60,353 bases of DNA, from the NCBI RefSeq assembly GCF_902859895.1, contig NZ_CADIKM010000030.1, positions 1-60,353 on the forward strand. The letters run 5' to 3'. Origin of the DNA: Pararobbsia alpina (GTDB taxonomy: Bacteria; Pseudomonadota; Gammaproteobacteria; Burkholderiales; Burkholderiaceae). The notes beneath the pieces were generated by a model. The model was not told where the DNA came from. It ran no database searches and was given only the letters and a program-made list of their open reading frames with translations. Shown here piece after piece: positions 23,602 to 34,258 of the stretch; position 1 is the stretch's first letter; every line of letters begins with the position of its first letter. Position numbers and translations under genes: made by a program.

Positions 23602-25956
23602 ATGACTTACCAAGTTCTCGCGCGCAAGTGGCGCCCGAAGGATTTCGCGTCGCTCGTGGGCCAGGAGCATGTGGTCCGGGCGTTGACTCACGCGCTGGAT
23701 GCCCAGAGGTTGCATCACGCCTATCTGTTCACCGGCACACGCGGGGTCGGCAAGACCACGCTGTCGCGGATCCTCGCGAAGGCGCTCAACTGCGAAAAGG
23801 GCATCACCTCGACCCCGTGCGGCGTCTGCAATGCCTGCCGCGCGATCGACGAGGGCCGGTTCGTTGACTATGTCGAGATGGATGCGGCCTCGAACCGCGG
23901 CGTCGAGGAGATGGCCTCGCTGCTCGAGCGGGCTGTCTACGCGCCGGTCGATGCGCGCTTCAAGGTCTATATGATCGACGAAGTGCACATGCTCACGAAT
24001 CACGCGTTCAACGCGATGTTGAAGACGCTTGAAGAGCCGCCCGCGCACGTCAAGTTCATCCTCGCGACGACCGATCCGCAAAAGATTCCGGTGACCGTGT
24101 TGTCGCGCTGCCTTCAGTTCAATCTGAAGCAGATGCCGGCACCGCATATCGTCGGGCACCTCGAACATATCCTGACGGCCGAGCAGATCGGTTTCGAAGC
24201 GCAGGCGCTGCGCCTGCTCGCGCGCGCGGCCGATGGCAGCATGCGCGATGCCTTGTCCCTGACCGATCAGGCGATCGCGTATTCCGCGGGTTCGGTCGGT
24301 GAAGAAGCCGTGCGTGGCATGCTCGGTGCGCTCGATCAGAGTTATCTGGTTCGCTTGCTCGACGCGATTGCGATCGCCGACGGCGCGACGGTACTCGATA
24401 TTGCCGACGAGATGGCGGGGCGCAGCCTGTCGTTTTCGACCGCGCTTGCCGATCTCGCGGGCCTGCTGCATCGCGTGGCATGGGCGCAGTTCGCGCCGGC
24501 CTCGGTGCTCGAAGAATGGCCTGAGGCGACCGATATCCGTCGTTTTGCGGCGCTGCTCCCGGCTGAACAAGTCCAATTGCTTTACCAGATCGCGACGATC
24601 GGCCGCGCCGAACTGGGTCTGGCGCCCGACGAGTACGCGGGGTTTTCGATGACGCTGTTGCGGATGCTGGCGTTCCGTCCGCTCAGCGACCGGCTCGGAG
24701 GTGCGCCGTCGCCGTCGGGCGGTTCGTCGTCGACGCCCCCCGGCGGTATCGCGCCGCGCTCGAGCGCGGGCGTCGGACGGTCGGCAGCGCCGGTGTCGGC
24801 GCTCGATTCGCTTGCCGACAAGCACGCAATGCAGGGGCTGCCATCCATCGAAAAGGCGGTCGGCGAACGCGTCGAAACGAAGCCGGCCAAGCCGTCCCCG
24901 CCCGATGTATCCGTTGCGGATACGGTTGGGGTGTCTGGCGCTGAACCGGCCCCCGTACTCGTCGCGAATACAGTTTCCGATCCGGCTGAACCTTCCGCGA
25001 AGCCGATGTCGCCCGCCCGTGCCGCGCTCGAAGCGCTGCGCTCGTCGGGGCTGCGCATACCGACCGACAAGAGCCGCGCAAGCGCGGCGCAGGTTCCGCG
25101 TCGCCCGCAACCTTCGACACCGTCGGCTCCCCTGGTCGTGCCCACGCCGCGCAGGCCCGCATCGCCGCCCGCCAGTGAGGCCACCGGTGGAGCTGCGCCA
25201 GCAGCCCGGGCTGCAACCGCGCCGAATCCGTCAAATTCGACGAACTCCGGCGCCGATACGCCGCCTTGGGAATCGATTCCCGATTCGGCCTACGAAGAGG
25301 GCGGCTATGACGGCGACGCGGGCATGTCCTCGACAGGATTCGATGGCGCGCCTTCCGATGCCGCGGACGAAATGCATTCTGCCGCGATGCTGGCCGGCAC
25401 CGCCAGCCGTGCGGGCGGGCAGCCCTCCGCCGCCACGCCTTCGCGCGCCGTGGCAAGCCGCGGCACTGCGCCCGGCGGCTCCACTTCGAACGCGGCAACG
25501 GCCACACGTGTCACCGAGGTCGTGCCGAAAGAACCGCCGGTGCTGCTCACCGCTTTCGGCGCCGACGTCGACTGGCCCGCGTTCGTCACGCGCCTCTCGC
25601 TGCGTGGTCTCGCGCGCGAACTCGCGTTCCGCAGCGAACTCGTGAGCGTCGCGGATGCAACGCTCGAGTTGCGTGTCGCGGTTCCGCAGCTTGGCGACCG
25701 CTCCCACGTCGACAAGCTCAAGGCGGAACTCGATACCCATCTGGGCCGCTCCATCGAACTGAAGATCATCAACGGTGCGGTCCACTATACGGCCGCTGCC
25801 ATTGATGATGCGCGCCGCGCCCGGCAACAGGTCGATGCGGAGCGTTCGATCGAGCACGATCCCTTCATCCAATCCTTGATCCGCGACTTCGGCGCGTCGA
25901 TCGTACCGGGCTCGATCCGCCCGGTACAGGCCGCGCCGGGTTCGCCCACCGCCTGA
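23602..25956 (+). CDS. dnaX: DNA polymerase III subunits gamma and tau
   Basis: 784 residues from the ATG at 23602 (MTYQVLARKWRPKDFASLVG). Clamp-loader AAA+ domain: Walker A GTRGVGKT (45-52), four zinc cysteines between about 63 and 78, DEVH Walker B, SRC sensor. Residues about 365-640 are a long Pro/Ala/Ser-rich linker. The C-terminal tau domain V follows (ADVDWPAFVTRLSLRGLARE onward), which contacts the polymerase alpha subunit. No A-rich slippery heptamer of the E. coli AAAAAAG type was seen, so a shortened gamma form is not predicted. It heads the dnaX-ybaB-recR operon. Confidence 0.97.
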   Translation: MTYQVLARKWRPKDFASLVGQEHVVRALTHALDAQRLHHAYLFTGTRGVGKTTLSRILAKALNCEKGITSTPCGVCNACRAIDEGRFVDYVEMDAASNRGVEEMASLLERAVYAPVDARFKVYMIDEVHMLTNHAFNAMLKTLEEPPAHVKFILATTDPQKIPVTVLSRCLQFNLKQMPAPHIVGHLEHILTAEQIGFEAQALRLLARAADGSMRDALSLTDQAIAYSAGSVGEEAVRGMLGALDQSYLVRLLDAIAIADGATVLDIADEMAGRSLSFSTALADLAGLLHRVAWAQFAPASVLEEWPEATDIRRFAALLPAEQVQLLYQIATIGRAELGLAPDEYAGFSMTLLRMLAFRPLSDRLGGAPSPSGGSSSTPPGGIAPRSSAGVGRSAAPVSALDSLADKHAMQGLPSIEKAVGERVETKPAKPSPPDVSVADTVGVSGAEPAPVLVANTVSDPAEPSAKPMSPARAALEALRSSGLRIPTDKSRASAAQVPRRPQPSTPSAPLVVPTPRRPASPPASEATGGAAPAARAATAPNPSNSTNSGADTPPWESIPDSAYEEGGYDGDAGMSSTGFDGAPSDAADEMHSAAMLAGTASRAGGQPSAATPSRAVASRGTAPGGSTSNAATATRVTEVVPKEPPVLLTAFGADVDWPAFVTRLSLRGLARELAFRSELVSVADATLELRVAVPQLGDRSHVDKLKAELDTHLGRSIELKIINGAVHYTAAAIDDARRARQQVDAERSIEHDPFIQSLIRDFGASIVPGSIRPVQAAPGSPTA

Positions 25957-25984
25957 TTTCCGCTTATAAGAAGGAGCTGTCGCC

Positions 25985-26311
25985 ATGATGAAGAATCAAC
26001 TGGCCGGGCTGATGAAACAAGCCCAGCAGATGCAGGACAATATGAAGAAGATGCAGGATGAGCTCGCGCTGATCGAGGTCGAGGGCCAATCCGGCGCCGG
26101 CCTGGTCAAGGTGACGATGACCTGCAAGAACGAGGTGCGCCGTGTCGCCATCGATCCGAGCCTGCTCGCCGATGACAAGGACATGCTGGAAGACCTCGTC
26201 GCCGCCGCGGTCAACGATGCCGTGCGCAAGGCCGAGGCGACCACGCAGGAAAAGATGGGTTCGCTGACCAGTGGCATGCCGCTGCCGCCGGGCTTCAAGC
26301 TGCCGTTCTGA
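25985..26311 (+). CDS. ybaB: Nucleoid-associated protein YbaB/EbfC
   Basis: 108 residues. It starts [20 protein letters not shown], followed by the central beta-sheet block [20 protein letters not shown] and a flexible tail [15 protein letters not shown]. The family forms small dimers that bind DNA and act on nucleoid structure. AAGGAG lies 11 bp before the start. It is sandwiched between dnaX and recR as in most proteobacteria. Confidence 0.97.
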   Translation: MMKNQLAGLMKQAQQMQDNMKKMQDELALIEVEGQSGAGLVKVTMTCKNEVRRVAIDPSLLADDKDMLEDLVAAAVNDAVRKAEATTQEKMGSLTSGMPLPPGFKLPF

Positions 26312-26327
26312 CGGACCGGTTCGTCGC

Positions 26328-26924
26328 ATGAAGCAGCCATCCGCCCTGGCGACGCTGATCGACGCGCTGCGCGCGTTACCCGGCGTCGGGCCGAAATCCG
26401 CCCAGCGGATCGCCTATCACCTGATGCAACACGATCGGCCCGGCGCGGACAAGCTCGGCAAAGCATTGCTCAATGCGACCTCGAACCTCAAGCATTGCCT
26501 TCGATGCAATACCTTTACCGAGGCGGAGATCTGCGAGACGTGCCTCGACGAGCAGCGCGACACGTCACTGCTTTGTGTCGTCGAAACGCCGGCTGACCAG
26601 GTGATGCTCGAGCAGACTCTGACCTACAAGGGTCTCTACTTCGTGCTGATGGGGCGGCTCAGTCCGCTCGACGGCATCGGTCCGAAAGAGATTCACTTCG
26701 ATCGGCTCGTGAAGCGGGCGACCGATGGCGCGGTTCGTGAAGTGGTGCTCGCAACGAATTTCACGAATGAAGGTGAGGCGACCGCACATTACATCGCGCA
26801 GGCCCTCAAATCGCGCGGACTGACGGTGAGCCGGCTCGCGCGCGGCGTACCCGTCGGCGGCGAACTCGAGTATGTCGATGCGGGCACCATCGCGCGCGCG
26901 ATGCTCGACCGGCGTTCGGTATAG
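26328..26924 (+). CDS. recR: Recombination mediator RecR
   Basis: 198 residues from the ATG at 26328. The N-terminal helix-hairpin-helix is [16 protein letters not shown]. The C4 zinc finger runs from CLRC to CETC. The Toprim domain carries [14 protein letters not shown], and the Walker-like region holds [19 protein letters not shown]. It works with RecF/RecO in gap repair. Length is standard. The last codons and the stop are duplicated in tandem just after the gene. Confidence 0.97.
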   Translation: MKQPSALATLIDALRALPGVGPKSAQRIAYHLMQHDRPGADKLGKALLNATSNLKHCLRCNTFTEAEICETCLDEQRDTSLLCVVETPADQVMLEQTLTYKGLYFVLMGRLSPLDGIGPKEIHFDRLVKRATDGAVREVVLATNFTNEGEATAHYIAQALKSRGLTVSRLARGVPVGGELEYVDAGTIARAMLDRRSV

Positions 26925-27015
26925 AGAGGTGCGGGCGGCCGGTGCGGCGGGCACCATTGTCCGCGCGATGCTCGACCAGCGTTCGGTATAGAGAGGTCCG
27001 GGCGGCCGGCGCGGC
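26882..27015 (+). repeat. 67-bp tandem duplication spanning the recR 3' end
   Basis: Unit 1 (26882-26948) contains the last 13-14 codons of recR, its TAG stop and 24 bp of downstream sequence. Unit 2 (26949-27015) repeats it with six differences (about 91% identity), leaving a non-translated ghost of the recR C-terminus. Confidence 0.85.
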
Positions 27016-27088
27016 ACGCGCCATCGCTGTTCGAGCAAAATGCGCAAGCGTCGTAAGTGTGTCGAAAATCCTCGGTTACAATCGCCAG

Positions 27089-27847
27089 ATGCGAATTCTG
27101 CTCAGCAACGACGATGGTTATCTGGCGCCCGGCCTGGCGGCGCTGCACCATGAATTGACCCGCCTCGGCGACGTTGCGGTCATTGCCCCTGAACAAAACT
27201 GCAGCGGCGCATCGAACTCGCTGACGCTGACCCGGCCACTCTCGGTTTTCGAGGCGCCGAGCGGTTTCCGGTACGTGAACGGCACGCCGACTGACTGCGT
27301 GCACATCGCGCTGACGGGCATGCTCGACTACCGGCCGGACGTTGTCGTGTCGGGCGTCAACAATGGTCAGAACATGGGTGAAGACACGTTGTATTCAGGC
27401 ACGGTCGCCGCGGCCACCGAAGGTTTTCTATTCGGTGTGCCTTCGTTCGCGTTCTCGCTCGCGAACAAGGACTGGGAGCATATCGGCGACGCCGCGCGCG
27501 TCGCAGCCGATATCGTCGAGCACTATCTGGCGCACTCCCTGCCGGCCCCGTTCCTGCTCAACGTCAACATTCCGAATCGTCCCTACGAAGCGCTCAGGAA
27601 CTGGCGGGCGACCCGGCTCGGCAAGCGGCATCCGTCGCAGCCCGTGATCCGCCAGGAAAATCCGCGCGGCGAGCCGATCTACTGGATCGGCGCGTCGGGC
27701 GACGCACGTGACGCGAGCGAGGGCACCGATTTTCATGCAGTGGCGAACGGCGATGTGTCGATCACGCCGCTGCAACTCGACCTGACCGACCCGGCTCAGC
27801 TCGAGAGCGTGCGCAACTGGACGGCGCGCCTGGAGCAGTGTCGATGA
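27089..27847 (+). CDS. surE: 5'/3'-nucleotidase SurE
   Basis: 252 residues from the ATG at 27089. The metal site is [10 protein letters not shown] (Asp8, Asp9). Further conserved blocks are [34 protein letters not shown] and LLNVNIPN. The enzyme removes phosphate from nucleoside monophosphates and short polyphosphates and is associated with stationary-phase survival. It overlaps pcm by ATGA, forming the conserved surE-pcm-nlpD-rpoS group. Upstream is the recR duplication, so the promoter must lie within about 70 bp or transcription continues from recR. Confidence 0.97.
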   Translation: MRILLSNDDGYLAPGLAALHHELTRLGDVAVIAPEQNCSGASNSLTLTRPLSVFEAPSGFRYVNGTPTDCVHIALTGMLDYRPDVVVSGVNNGQNMGEDTLYSGTVAAATEGFLFGVPSFAFSLANKDWEHIGDAARVAADIVEHYLAHSLPAPFLLNVNIPNRPYEALRNWRATRLGKRHPSQPVIRQENPRGEPIYWIGASGDARDASEGTDFHAVANGDVSITPLQLDLTDPAQLESVRNWTARLEQCR

Positions 27848-29142
27848 CCGGCAGCGCGCCGAAGCGCTTTCCGCTCGGACTTGGCGATCTCGTCCGTGCA
27901 CCGCGCGCGAAGGGCGACCGCGCGGGCGGTCAGTCTCAGGCGGGCGAGAAGGCCAATATCGGTGCGAAAACGGCGACCAAGGCCACGGTCGCGCATGCGG
28001 GGTTCAATTCAAAGCCTGCAAAAACCGCGAAATCGGGCAAGGTTGCAGCCGCGAAGAAGTCGGCTAGCGGCGACGCGGCCCCGAGGCAGTCAACGGCCGG
28101 GCAGGCGAGCACCGGGCAAACCAGGCCGGCCGCCACAGGGCACCCCGCCGCAGCGCAGACGGCAAAGCACGCGGCCGCCAAGGTGCCTCCCGAGTCGCGC
28201 CAACGCGCGGCAGTGCTCGCGACCGAGCACGCGAAACCGCATGAACGGGCGCGCGCCGAGCGCGAGATGCCAGGCTTTGTCGTTCGCTCTCCGATGCGTG
28301 TCGAACCGCCGGTAAAAATCGTGCGCTCCGTCGCGACATCGGTGAAGCAGGCGGTCGGCATGGTCGCGCGAGCGCGGCCGCCTGTCCCGGTGACGTCCTT
28401 TGTGACATCATCAGCCGCCCAGAAAGGAGGGGTTTCGAAAACGGTGGTGCCGTTTGGCACGGTGTCGAGAAACCAGCCGGTCCCCGCCGCCGGAAGCACT
28501 CCGTTTACCCTGACCTCTGAACGCGTTCGCGAACGGATGGTCGAACGCGTGCGTGCCAGTGGGGCCAGTGATCCGCGCGTGCTGGCCGCGATGGCCGCGG
28601 TGCCGCGCCATTTGTTCGTCGACCCGGGTCTTGCTACCCAGGCCTATGAAGACGCTGCGCTCCCGATCGGTCATCACCAGACGATTTCAAAGCCTTCGGT
28701 GGTCGCGCGGATGATCGAGCTCGTCGCAGTGGGCCGGGAGTTGGGTAGCGTACTCGAAATCGGCACGGGCTGCGGCTACCAGGCCGCTGTTCTGGCGGGC
28801 ATCGCGCGCGACGTGTATTCGATTGAGCGGATTCGTCCGTTACATGAGCGAGCGAAGCAGAATCTGAGACCCTTGCGGATCAGGAACATCCGGCTCCATT
28901 ACGGCGACGGAAGGCTGGGCATCCCAAGTGTCGCGCCCTTCGATGCGATCGTGATCGCGGCGGCCGGCCTCGATGTTCCGCAAGCGTTGCTCGAACAGTT
29001 GCAGATAGGCGGCAGACTGATTGCGCCGGTTGGTGGAGAGTCCCAGAGACTCACACTGATCGAGCGCGTCGCCGCGAATGAATGGCACGAATCGCAGCTT
29101 GATCGTGTTTTCTTTGTGCCCTTAAAATCTGGAGTGATTTGA
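27844..29142 (+). CDS. pcm: Protein-L-isoaspartate O-methyltransferase with long N-terminal extension
   Basis: 432 residues from the ATG at 27844, coupled to surE. The catalytic domain is about residues 220-432: [43 protein letters not shown] and the SAM motif [19 protein letters not shown]. It repairs isoaspartyl residues in aged proteins. The first 200 or so residues are a low-complexity Ala/Lys/Pro/Gln-rich segment absent from E. coli Pcm (208 residues). Extensions of this kind occur in Burkholderia and look disordered and basic. Confidence 0.95.
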   Translation: MTGSAPKRFPLGLGDLVRAPRAKGDRAGGQSQAGEKANIGAKTATKATVAHAGFNSKPAKTAKSGKVAAAKKSASGDAAPRQSTAGQASTGQTRPAATGHPAAAQTAKHAAAKVPPESRQRAAVLATEHAKPHERARAEREMPGFVVRSPMRVEPPVKIVRSVATSVKQAVGMVARARPPVPVTSFVTSSAAQKGGVSKTVVPFGTVSRNQPVPAAGSTPFTLTSERVRERMVERVRASGASDPRVLAAMAAVPRHLFVDPGLATQAYEDAALPIGHHQTISKPSVVARMIELVAVGRELGSVLEIGTGCGYQAAVLAGIARDVYSIERIRPLHERAKQNLRPLRIRNIRLHYGDGRLGIPSVAPFDAIVIAAAGLDVPQALLEQLQIGGRLIAPVGGESQRLTLIERVAANEWHESQLDRVFFVPLKSGVI

Positions 29143-29147
29143 AAGCG

Positions 29148-30101
29148 ATGAGCAAGTTGCGGAGAGAGAATGTGGCCGCCCACACGTCAATGGCTCAATG
29201 GATGCTGATAGGCGGCGTTTTGTCGACGCTGGCGGCATGCTCGACGCGGCTCGACAATGCGCCGGTGATCGACCGGTCGCCTTCCGCCGGTATCAACTCG
29301 CCGACCACGCAGTTGCCGCCTGGCACGATCCAGACCGTCCCGGGATCCGGCGAGGCCGCCCCGCTCGGGCCCCCGCCGCCGGGCTACTATCGTGTGAAGC
29401 CGGGCGATACCTTGTACCGTATCGCACTGATCAACGGCCGCAACTATCGAGATATTGCTGCCTGGAACAATATCCAGAACGCGAATCAGATCGAGGTCGA
29501 TCAGTTGTTGCGCGTGGCGCCACCGGGCACGACCCCGTCGATCGCAACGACCCCCGGCGTATCGACCGCGCCGCTTGGTGGTGGTCCGGCCGTCAACGCG
29601 GCGCCGCTCGGACCCGCGAACAACGGCGTGACGCCGCCGGTGCAGGTCGCGGCGAATCCGCCTTCGACCTCGGCCTTGAATCCGGCTCCGACGCCTTCGG
29701 CTCCGCCAGCCGGCTCGAGCACGCCCGCCGCGGGTGGCCCGATTTCGTTTGCATGGCCGCTGCACGGTCCGATCCTGCACAACTTCGACTCGCAAGACCG
29801 TGGGCTCGATATCGGCGGCACCGCGGGGGACACCGTGCGGGCCTCGGCCGAAGGGCGTGTTGTTTATGCGGGCAACGGTCTCCGCGGCTACGGCAACCTG
29901 ATTATCATCAAGCATGACGCCACTTTCCTGACCGCGTATGCGCATAATCGTGCATTGCTCGTGAAGGAAGGCGACGCGGTAACGAAGGGTCAGAAAATTG
30001 CCGAGATGGGCAGTACCGATGCAGACAAGGTGATGTTGCATTTCGAAGTTCGCAAACAGGGTAAACCGGTCGATCCGCTACAGTACCTACCGCCTCAATA
30101 G
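29148..30101 (+). CDS. nlpD: Lipoprotein NlpD (LysM and inactive M23 domain)
   Basis: 317 residues from the ATG at 29148. A lipobox STLAAC (Cys31) ends the signal sequence. Lys[21 protein letters not shown]. After a Pro/Ala linker, the M23-like domain runs from [20 protein letters not shown] to [18 protein letters not shown]. The first zinc histidine of true M23 peptidases is replaced (GLDIGG), as in E. coli NlpD, which activates the amidase AmiC at the septum instead of cutting peptidoglycan. It lies between pcm and rpoS; in E. coli the main rpoS promoter lies inside this gene. Confidence 0.95.
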   Translation: MSKLRRENVAAHTSMAQWMLIGGVLSTLAACSTRLDNAPVIDRSPSAGINSPTTQLPPGTIQTVPGSGEAAPLGPPPPGYYRVKPGDTLYRIALINGRNYRDIAAWNNIQNANQIEVDQLLRVAPPGTTPSIATTPGVSTAPLGGGPAVNAAPLGPANNGVTPPVQVAANPPSTSALNPAPTPSAPPAGSSTPAAGGPISFAWPLHGPILHNFDSQDRGLDIGGTAGDTVRASAEGRVVYAGNGLRGYGNLIIIKHDATFLTAYAHNRALLVKEGDAVTKGQKIAEMGSTDADKVMLHFEVRKQGKPVDPLQYLPPQ

Positions 30102-30114
30102 GCTAGGGAGCACC

Positions 30115-31188
30115 ATGCCGAAAGAGAAGCGACGCCAGCATGCCGGGACGTCTGACGACGTTCGCGATCGTGACGCCGCAGATTCGGATGACGAACGTAC
30201 CGCGCCCGAGCCCGGGGACGACGACGCTGACGGCGTCGAACCCGAGTTCGGCGAGACCGGCGAACGCCAGGCGATCGTACCGGCGGTGGTGGAGCCCGAC
30301 CCGGACGACTTCAAGGCGGTGCTCAAGGCGGAGCTGACCGCCGACACGATCCAGCATTACCTGAACCGGATCAGCGTCAAGCCCCTGCTGACGGTGACTG
30401 AGGAACAGCATTATTCGACGCTTGCCAAGGCGGGCGAATTCCCGGCGCGGCAGGTGATGATCGAGCGCAACCTGCGCCTGGTCGTCAGTATTGCCAAGGG
30501 GTATCTGAATCGTGGCGTGCCGCTGCTCGATCTGATCGAGGAGGGCAATCTCGGCCTCATGCATGCGATCGAGAAATTCGATCCGCAGCGCGGCTTCCGC
30601 TTTTCAACCTATGCGACGTGGTGGATCCGCCAGAGCATCGAGCGCGCGATCATGAATCAGGCGCGTACGGTACGGCTGCCGGTGCACGTGATTCGCGAAC
30701 TCAACCAGGTGCTCCGCGCGAAGCGTCATCTCGAGAAGAGTTCGGCGAATTCGGAGGCGCCGAACGACCGCCGCGACGCAAGCGTCGAAGATATCGCGCA
30801 CCTCACGGGCAAGACGCCCGAGGAAGTGACCGATATCCTCGCGCTTAATGAACACACGGCCTCGCTCGACGCGCCGCTCGAACTCGATCCCACGAGCAGC
30901 CTCCTCGATCTGCTCTCGGATGACCAGAGCGAGTCGCCCGATGCCGAGGTCCAGCATCGCGAACTCGAGCAGTTGACGCGCGCATGGTTGTCGCGCCTGT
31001 CCGACAAGCACCGGCATGTGATCGAACGCCGCTTCGGTCTGAACAACGTCGAGCCCGCGACGCTCGAAGAGTTGGCCGACGAAATGGGCCTGACGCGCGA
31101 ACGCGTCCGCCAGATTCAACAGGAAGCGCTGGTGCGCTTGAAACGTTATTTCGCCTCGAACGGCGTGCGCAAGGATGCCGTGCTGTGA
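30115..31188 (+). CDS. rpoS: RNA polymerase sigma factor RpoS
   Basis: 357 residues. An acidic N-terminal stretch of about 65 residues is followed by region 1.2 ([20 protein letters not shown]). Region 2 includes [20 protein letters not shown] then [10 protein letters not shown] and [20 protein letters not shown]. Region 3 includes [20 protein letters not shown]. Region 4 ends with the helix-turn-helix [20 protein letters not shown]. It is the general stress/stationary-phase sigma factor. Its stop overlaps the GTG of the next gene. Confidence 0.97.
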   Translation: MPKEKRRQHAGTSDDVRDRDAADSDDERTAPEPGDDDADGVEPEFGETGERQAIVPAVVEPDPDDFKAVLKAELTADTIQHYLNRISVKPLLTVTEEQHYSTLAKAGEFPARQVMIERNLRLVVSIAKGYLNRGVPLLDLIEEGNLGLMHAIEKFDPQRGFRFSTYATWWIRQSIERAIMNQARTVRLPVHVIRELNQVLRAKRHLEKSSANSEAPNDRRDASVEDIAHLTGKTPEEVTDILALNEHTASLDAPLELDPTSSLLDLLSDDQSESPDAEVQHRELEQLTRAWLSRLSDKHRHVIERRFGLNNVEPATLEELADEMGLTRERVRQIQQEALVRLKRYFASNGVRKDAVL

Positions 31189-31961
31189 TACCGGTTTTGG
31201 TTTTCGATATTGAAACGGTCCCCGACGTGGCCGGTCTTCGCAAGCTCGGCGACGTGGTGCCGGACTTGTCCGACGCCGAAGTCGCGGAGCTTGCGTTTGC
31301 CGCTCGGCGCGAGAAGACGGGATCGGATTTTCTGCCACATCATTTGCAGCGCATCGTCGCGATTTCGTGTGCGTTTCGCGATCGCGAAGGCTTTCGCGTG
31401 CGCTCGCTCGGCACCCCCGCCGATTCCGAAGCCGCGCTGATCCAGTCGTTCTTCAAGGTCATCGAACGCTATACACCGATTCTCGTCTCGTGGAACGGCG
31501 GTGGCTTCGACCTGCCCGTGCTCAATTACCGCGCACTCGTGCACGGCATCGCGGCTGCCAAGTACTGGGACATGGGCGAGGATGATCGCGACTTCAAGTG
31601 GAACAATTACATTGCGCGCTATCACATGCGCCACACGGATTTGATGGACGTGCTCGCGATGTACCAGCCGCGCGCGAGCGCGCCGCTCGATGCGCTCGCC
31701 AAGATGTGCGGTTTCCCCGGCAAGATGGGGATGGACGGCTCGCAGGTCTGGAATGCGTTTTGCGAAGGGCGGATCGAGGAAATTCGCAACTACTGCGAGA
31801 CCGATGTCGTCAATACGTATCTGCTCTACGCACGTTTTCAACTCATGCGTGGTGCGTTTACATCAGACGACTACGCGACCGAGATCGACGTGGTCAAGCG
31901 CGCGCTCGCGGCTGAAACGGGACCTCAGTGGCAGGAATATCTGGCGGCGTTCGACGTCTAA
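31185..31961 (+). CDS. Predicted PolB-like 3'-5' exonuclease
   Basis: 258 residues from the GTG at 31185, overlapping the rpoS stop by four bases. The DEDD-type nuclease residues are at [11 protein letters not shown] (motif I), [19 protein letters not shown] (motif II) and [17 protein letters not shown] (motif III). The family resembles the proofreading domain of B-family DNA polymerases but stands alone without a polymerase. Its in vivo substrate is unknown. The tight overlap with rpoS implies co-expression with stress functions. Confidence 0.9.
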   Translation: MIPVLVFDIETVPDVAGLRKLGDVVPDLSDAEVAELAFAARREKTGSDFLPHHLQRIVAISCAFRDREGFRVRSLGTPADSEAALIQSFFKVIERYTPILVSWNGGGFDLPVLNYRALVHGIAAAKYWDMGEDDRDFKWNNYIARYHMRHTDLMDVLAMYQPRASAPLDALAKMCGFPGKMGMDGSQVWNAFCEGRIEEIRNYCETDVVNTYLLYARFQLMRGAFTSDDYATEIDVVKRALAAETGPQWQEYLAAFDV

Positions 31962-32024
31962 TCCAACGGGTGGCCCCTTGATCTACAATGCCGCCTTTCC
32001 GCCGTTCGACATCGAAAGTTTACC

Positions 32025-33425
32025 GTGCCGCAAAAGCCTCCATCCGCCCCCAAGCTTCAGCCCGCTGCCAGCTATCCAGTGATCGACATCCTGTCGCTCG
32101 ACATGGAGGCGCGGGGTGTTGGACGTCTCGTCAACGAGGACGGCAGTCCGGGTAAGGTCGTTTTTGTCGAGGGTGCGCTCCCCGGTGAGCGGGTCCGCTA
32201 CGCGAGCTTTCGACGCAAGTCGAAATTCGAGCAGGCGACGCTCGTCGAAGTGCTGCAATCGAGTTCGATGCGCGTGAAGCCTCCCTGCCCGGTGTTCGAC
32301 ATCTGCGGTGGCTGCTCGATGCAGCACCTCGACATGCGCGCGCAGATCGCGGTCAAGCAACGCGTGCTCGAGGACAATCTGTTCCATCTTGCCAAGTTGC
32401 GCCCCGAGATGATGTACCGGCCGATCCATGGTCCGTCGAGCGGCTACCGGTTCCGCGCGCGACTCTCGGTTCGCCATGTCGCCAGCAGGGGGGGCGTGCT
32501 GGTCGGATTCCATGAGCGCAAGAGCAGCTATGTGGTCGACATGACCTCGTGCGAGGTGTTGCCCGCGCATGTCTCCGTACTGCTGGGGCCGCTGCGCGAG
32601 ATGATCGGCGCGATGTCGATTCGCGATCGTCTGCCGCAGATCGAACTGGCGATCGGACGGGCTGCGGATGGGGAGAGCGTGACGGCGCTGGTGCTTCGGA
32701 TCCTCGCGCCGCTCGATGCGAACGACGAGACATTGTTGCGCACGTTTGCCGATCTTCATCAAGTGCAATTCTGGCTTCAGCCCAAGGGGCCGGATACGGC
32801 GTATCCGTTTTATCCGGACAACAATGAGCTGGCCTATGTCTTGCCGGAATACAACATCCGGATGCCGTTTCGGCCGACCGACTTCACCCAGGTCAATCAC
32901 CAGATCAACCGCGTGCTGGTCCATCGGGCTCTGCGCCTGCTCGAGCCAAGCCGGAGCGACCGGGTGCTCGATCTGTTTTGTGGGATCGGCAATTTCACTT
33001 TGCCGCTCGCGCGCGTCTCGCGTGAGGTCGTGGGCATCGAGGGCAGCGAAACGCTGACGGGGCGCGCACTCGAAAATGCGCGCGCGAACGGTGTCGATGC
33101 CCATACGACGTTTGCGTCGCGCAACCTGTTCGAGCTGACGGCCGACGACCTGGTCGCACTCGGCCCGTTCGACAAGTATCTCGTCGATCCGCCGCGCGAG
33201 GGCGCGCTGGCTGTCGCGAAGGCGCTGGCCGCGCTTCATCAGCGCGGTGACGATGCGAGCTTGCCGAAGCGGATCGTCTATGTGTCGTGCAACCCGTCGA
33301 CGCTCGCGCGCGATGCGGGACTGCTCGTTCACGAAGCCGGCTACCATTTGCGCGGCGCGGGCGTCGTCAATATGTTCCCGCATACCTCGCACGTCGAGTC
33401 GATTGCGCTGTTCGAGCGGGATTGA
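32025..33425 (+). CDS. rlmD: 23S rRNA (uracil-1939 C5)-methyltransferase
   Basis: 466 residues from a GTG at 32025. A TRAM domain (about 20-85) is followed by the iron-sulphur cysteines [10 protein letters not shown]. The SAM domain follows ([17 protein letters not shown]), then DPPREG and the catalytic cysteine in [14 protein letters not shown]. This is the RlmD/RumA branch rather than TrmA. It ends at a strong bidirectional terminator. Confidence 0.95.
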   Translation: MPQKPPSAPKLQPAASYPVIDILSLDMEARGVGRLVNEDGSPGKVVFVEGALPGERVRYASFRRKSKFEQATLVEVLQSSSMRVKPPCPVFDICGGCSMQHLDMRAQIAVKQRVLEDNLFHLAKLRPEMMYRPIHGPSSGYRFRARLSVRHVASRGGVLVGFHERKSSYVVDMTSCEVLPAHVSVLLGPLREMIGAMSIRDRLPQIELAIGRAADGESVTALVLRILAPLDANDETLLRTFADLHQVQFWLQPKGPDTAYPFYPDNNELAYVLPEYNIRMPFRPTDFTQVNHQINRVLVHRALRLLEPSRSDRVLDLFCGIGNFTLPLARVSREVVGIEGSETLTGRALENARANGVDAHTTFASRNLFELTADDLVALGPFDKYLVDPPREGALAVAKALAALHQRGDDASLPKRIVYVSCNPSTLARDAGLLVHEAGYHLRGAGVVNMFPHTSHVESIALFERD

Positions 33426-33475
33426 TCGCAAAAACCCGGGAAGGAGAGTCGGAAAAGAAGGGGAGAAAGACAAAT

Positions 33476-33510
33476 AAAAAGGCCGGCCCCGATGGGCCGG
33501 CCTTTTTATT
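33476..33510. terminator. Bidirectional Rho-independent terminator
   Basis: AAAAAGGCCGGCCC and GGGCCGGCCTTTTT form a long GC-rich stem around GAT, with flanking A and T runs. It ends both rlmD (plus) and the Bax-inhibitor-like gene (minus). Confidence 0.93.
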
Positions 33511-33550
33511 CAAGTCCCGCTGAACAGCCGAGCTGCCCAGCCGGGATCAA

Positions 33551-34258
33551 TCAGTTGCGATTACCGCCACCGCCGCCGAAGATCGACAGGATCACGAGCA
33601 GGTTCGTGAAGACGTTGTAGAGATCCAGGTAGATCCGCAGCGTCGCGCTGACATAGCTCGTCTCACCGCCGTTCACGACCCGCTGGAGGTCGAACAGGAT
33701 GTAGGCCGAAAAGATCACGATCGCGATCACCGATACCGTGAGCATCAGCGCCGGCAGCTGCAGGAACATGTTCGCGATGCTCGCGACAATCAGCACGATC
33801 ACGCCCATGAACAGCCACTGGCCGAGACCCGCGAAGCTGCGCTTGCTGACGGTGGCGACCGTCGCCATCACGCCGAAGATGACCGCGGTGCCACCGAACG
33901 CCATCATGATCAGGGTCGGCCCGTTGACCATGCCGAGCACGAAACTCAACAGCCTCGACAGCATGAGACCCATGAAGAACGTGAAGGCCAGTAGCAGGAC
34001 CACGCCCACACCACTGTTGCGGAAACGCTCGATTGCGAAGATCAGGCCCATCGCGACCGCGAAGAACAGCAGCAGCGTCATCATCGGGCTTGCGGCCGCG
34101 AACATCGAGAAGCCGGTCGTAATACCGATCCATGCGCCAAACACCGTCGGGATCATCGACAGGGCGAGTAGCCAGTAGGTATTGCGCAGCACACGGTTGC
34201 GTACTTCTGCAGTCGTGACACTGCCGCGGCCAAGATCGTAAGTTCGAAAATCGCTCAT
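33551..34258 (-). CDS. Bax inhibitor-1 / YccA family membrane protein
   Basis: 235 residues with seven hydrophobic helices. The BI-1/TMBIM pattern is clear: a polar N-terminus (MSDFRTYDLGRGSVTTAEVR), TYWLLALSMIPTVFGAWIGI, a conserved aspartate pair near FSAYILFDLQRVVNGGETSY and LRIYLDLYNVFTNLLVILS. In E. coli, YccA modulates the FtsH protease, and related family members conduct calcium. The start is preceded by GAGGAG. Exact role here unknown. Confidence 0.93.
   Translation of the reverse strand: MSDFRTYDLGRGSVTTAEVRNRVLRNTYWLLALSMIPTVFGAWIGITTGFSMFAAASPMMTLLLFFAVAMGLIFAIERFRNSGVGVVLLLAFTFFMGLMLSRLLSFVLGMVNGPTLIMMAFGGTAVIFGVMATVATVSKRSFAGLGQWLFMGVIVLIVASIANMFLQLPALMLTVSVIAIVIFSAYILFDLQRVVNGGETSYVSATLRIYLDLYNVFTNLLVILSIFGGGGGNRN

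Noticed and set aside
23437-25110. 557-residue minus-strand open frame opposite dnaX
   Set aside because: Shadow of dnaX; composition is Arg-rich and no domain is recognisable, while dnaX is unambiguous.
26882-27015. Possible CRISPR-like repeat
   Set aside because: Only two adjacent units with no spacers; it is a tandem duplication of the recR end.
29148-30101. Loss of M23 zinc ligands in NlpD taken as inactivation by mutation
   Set aside because: E. coli NlpD also lacks them; the domain is an amidase activator by design.
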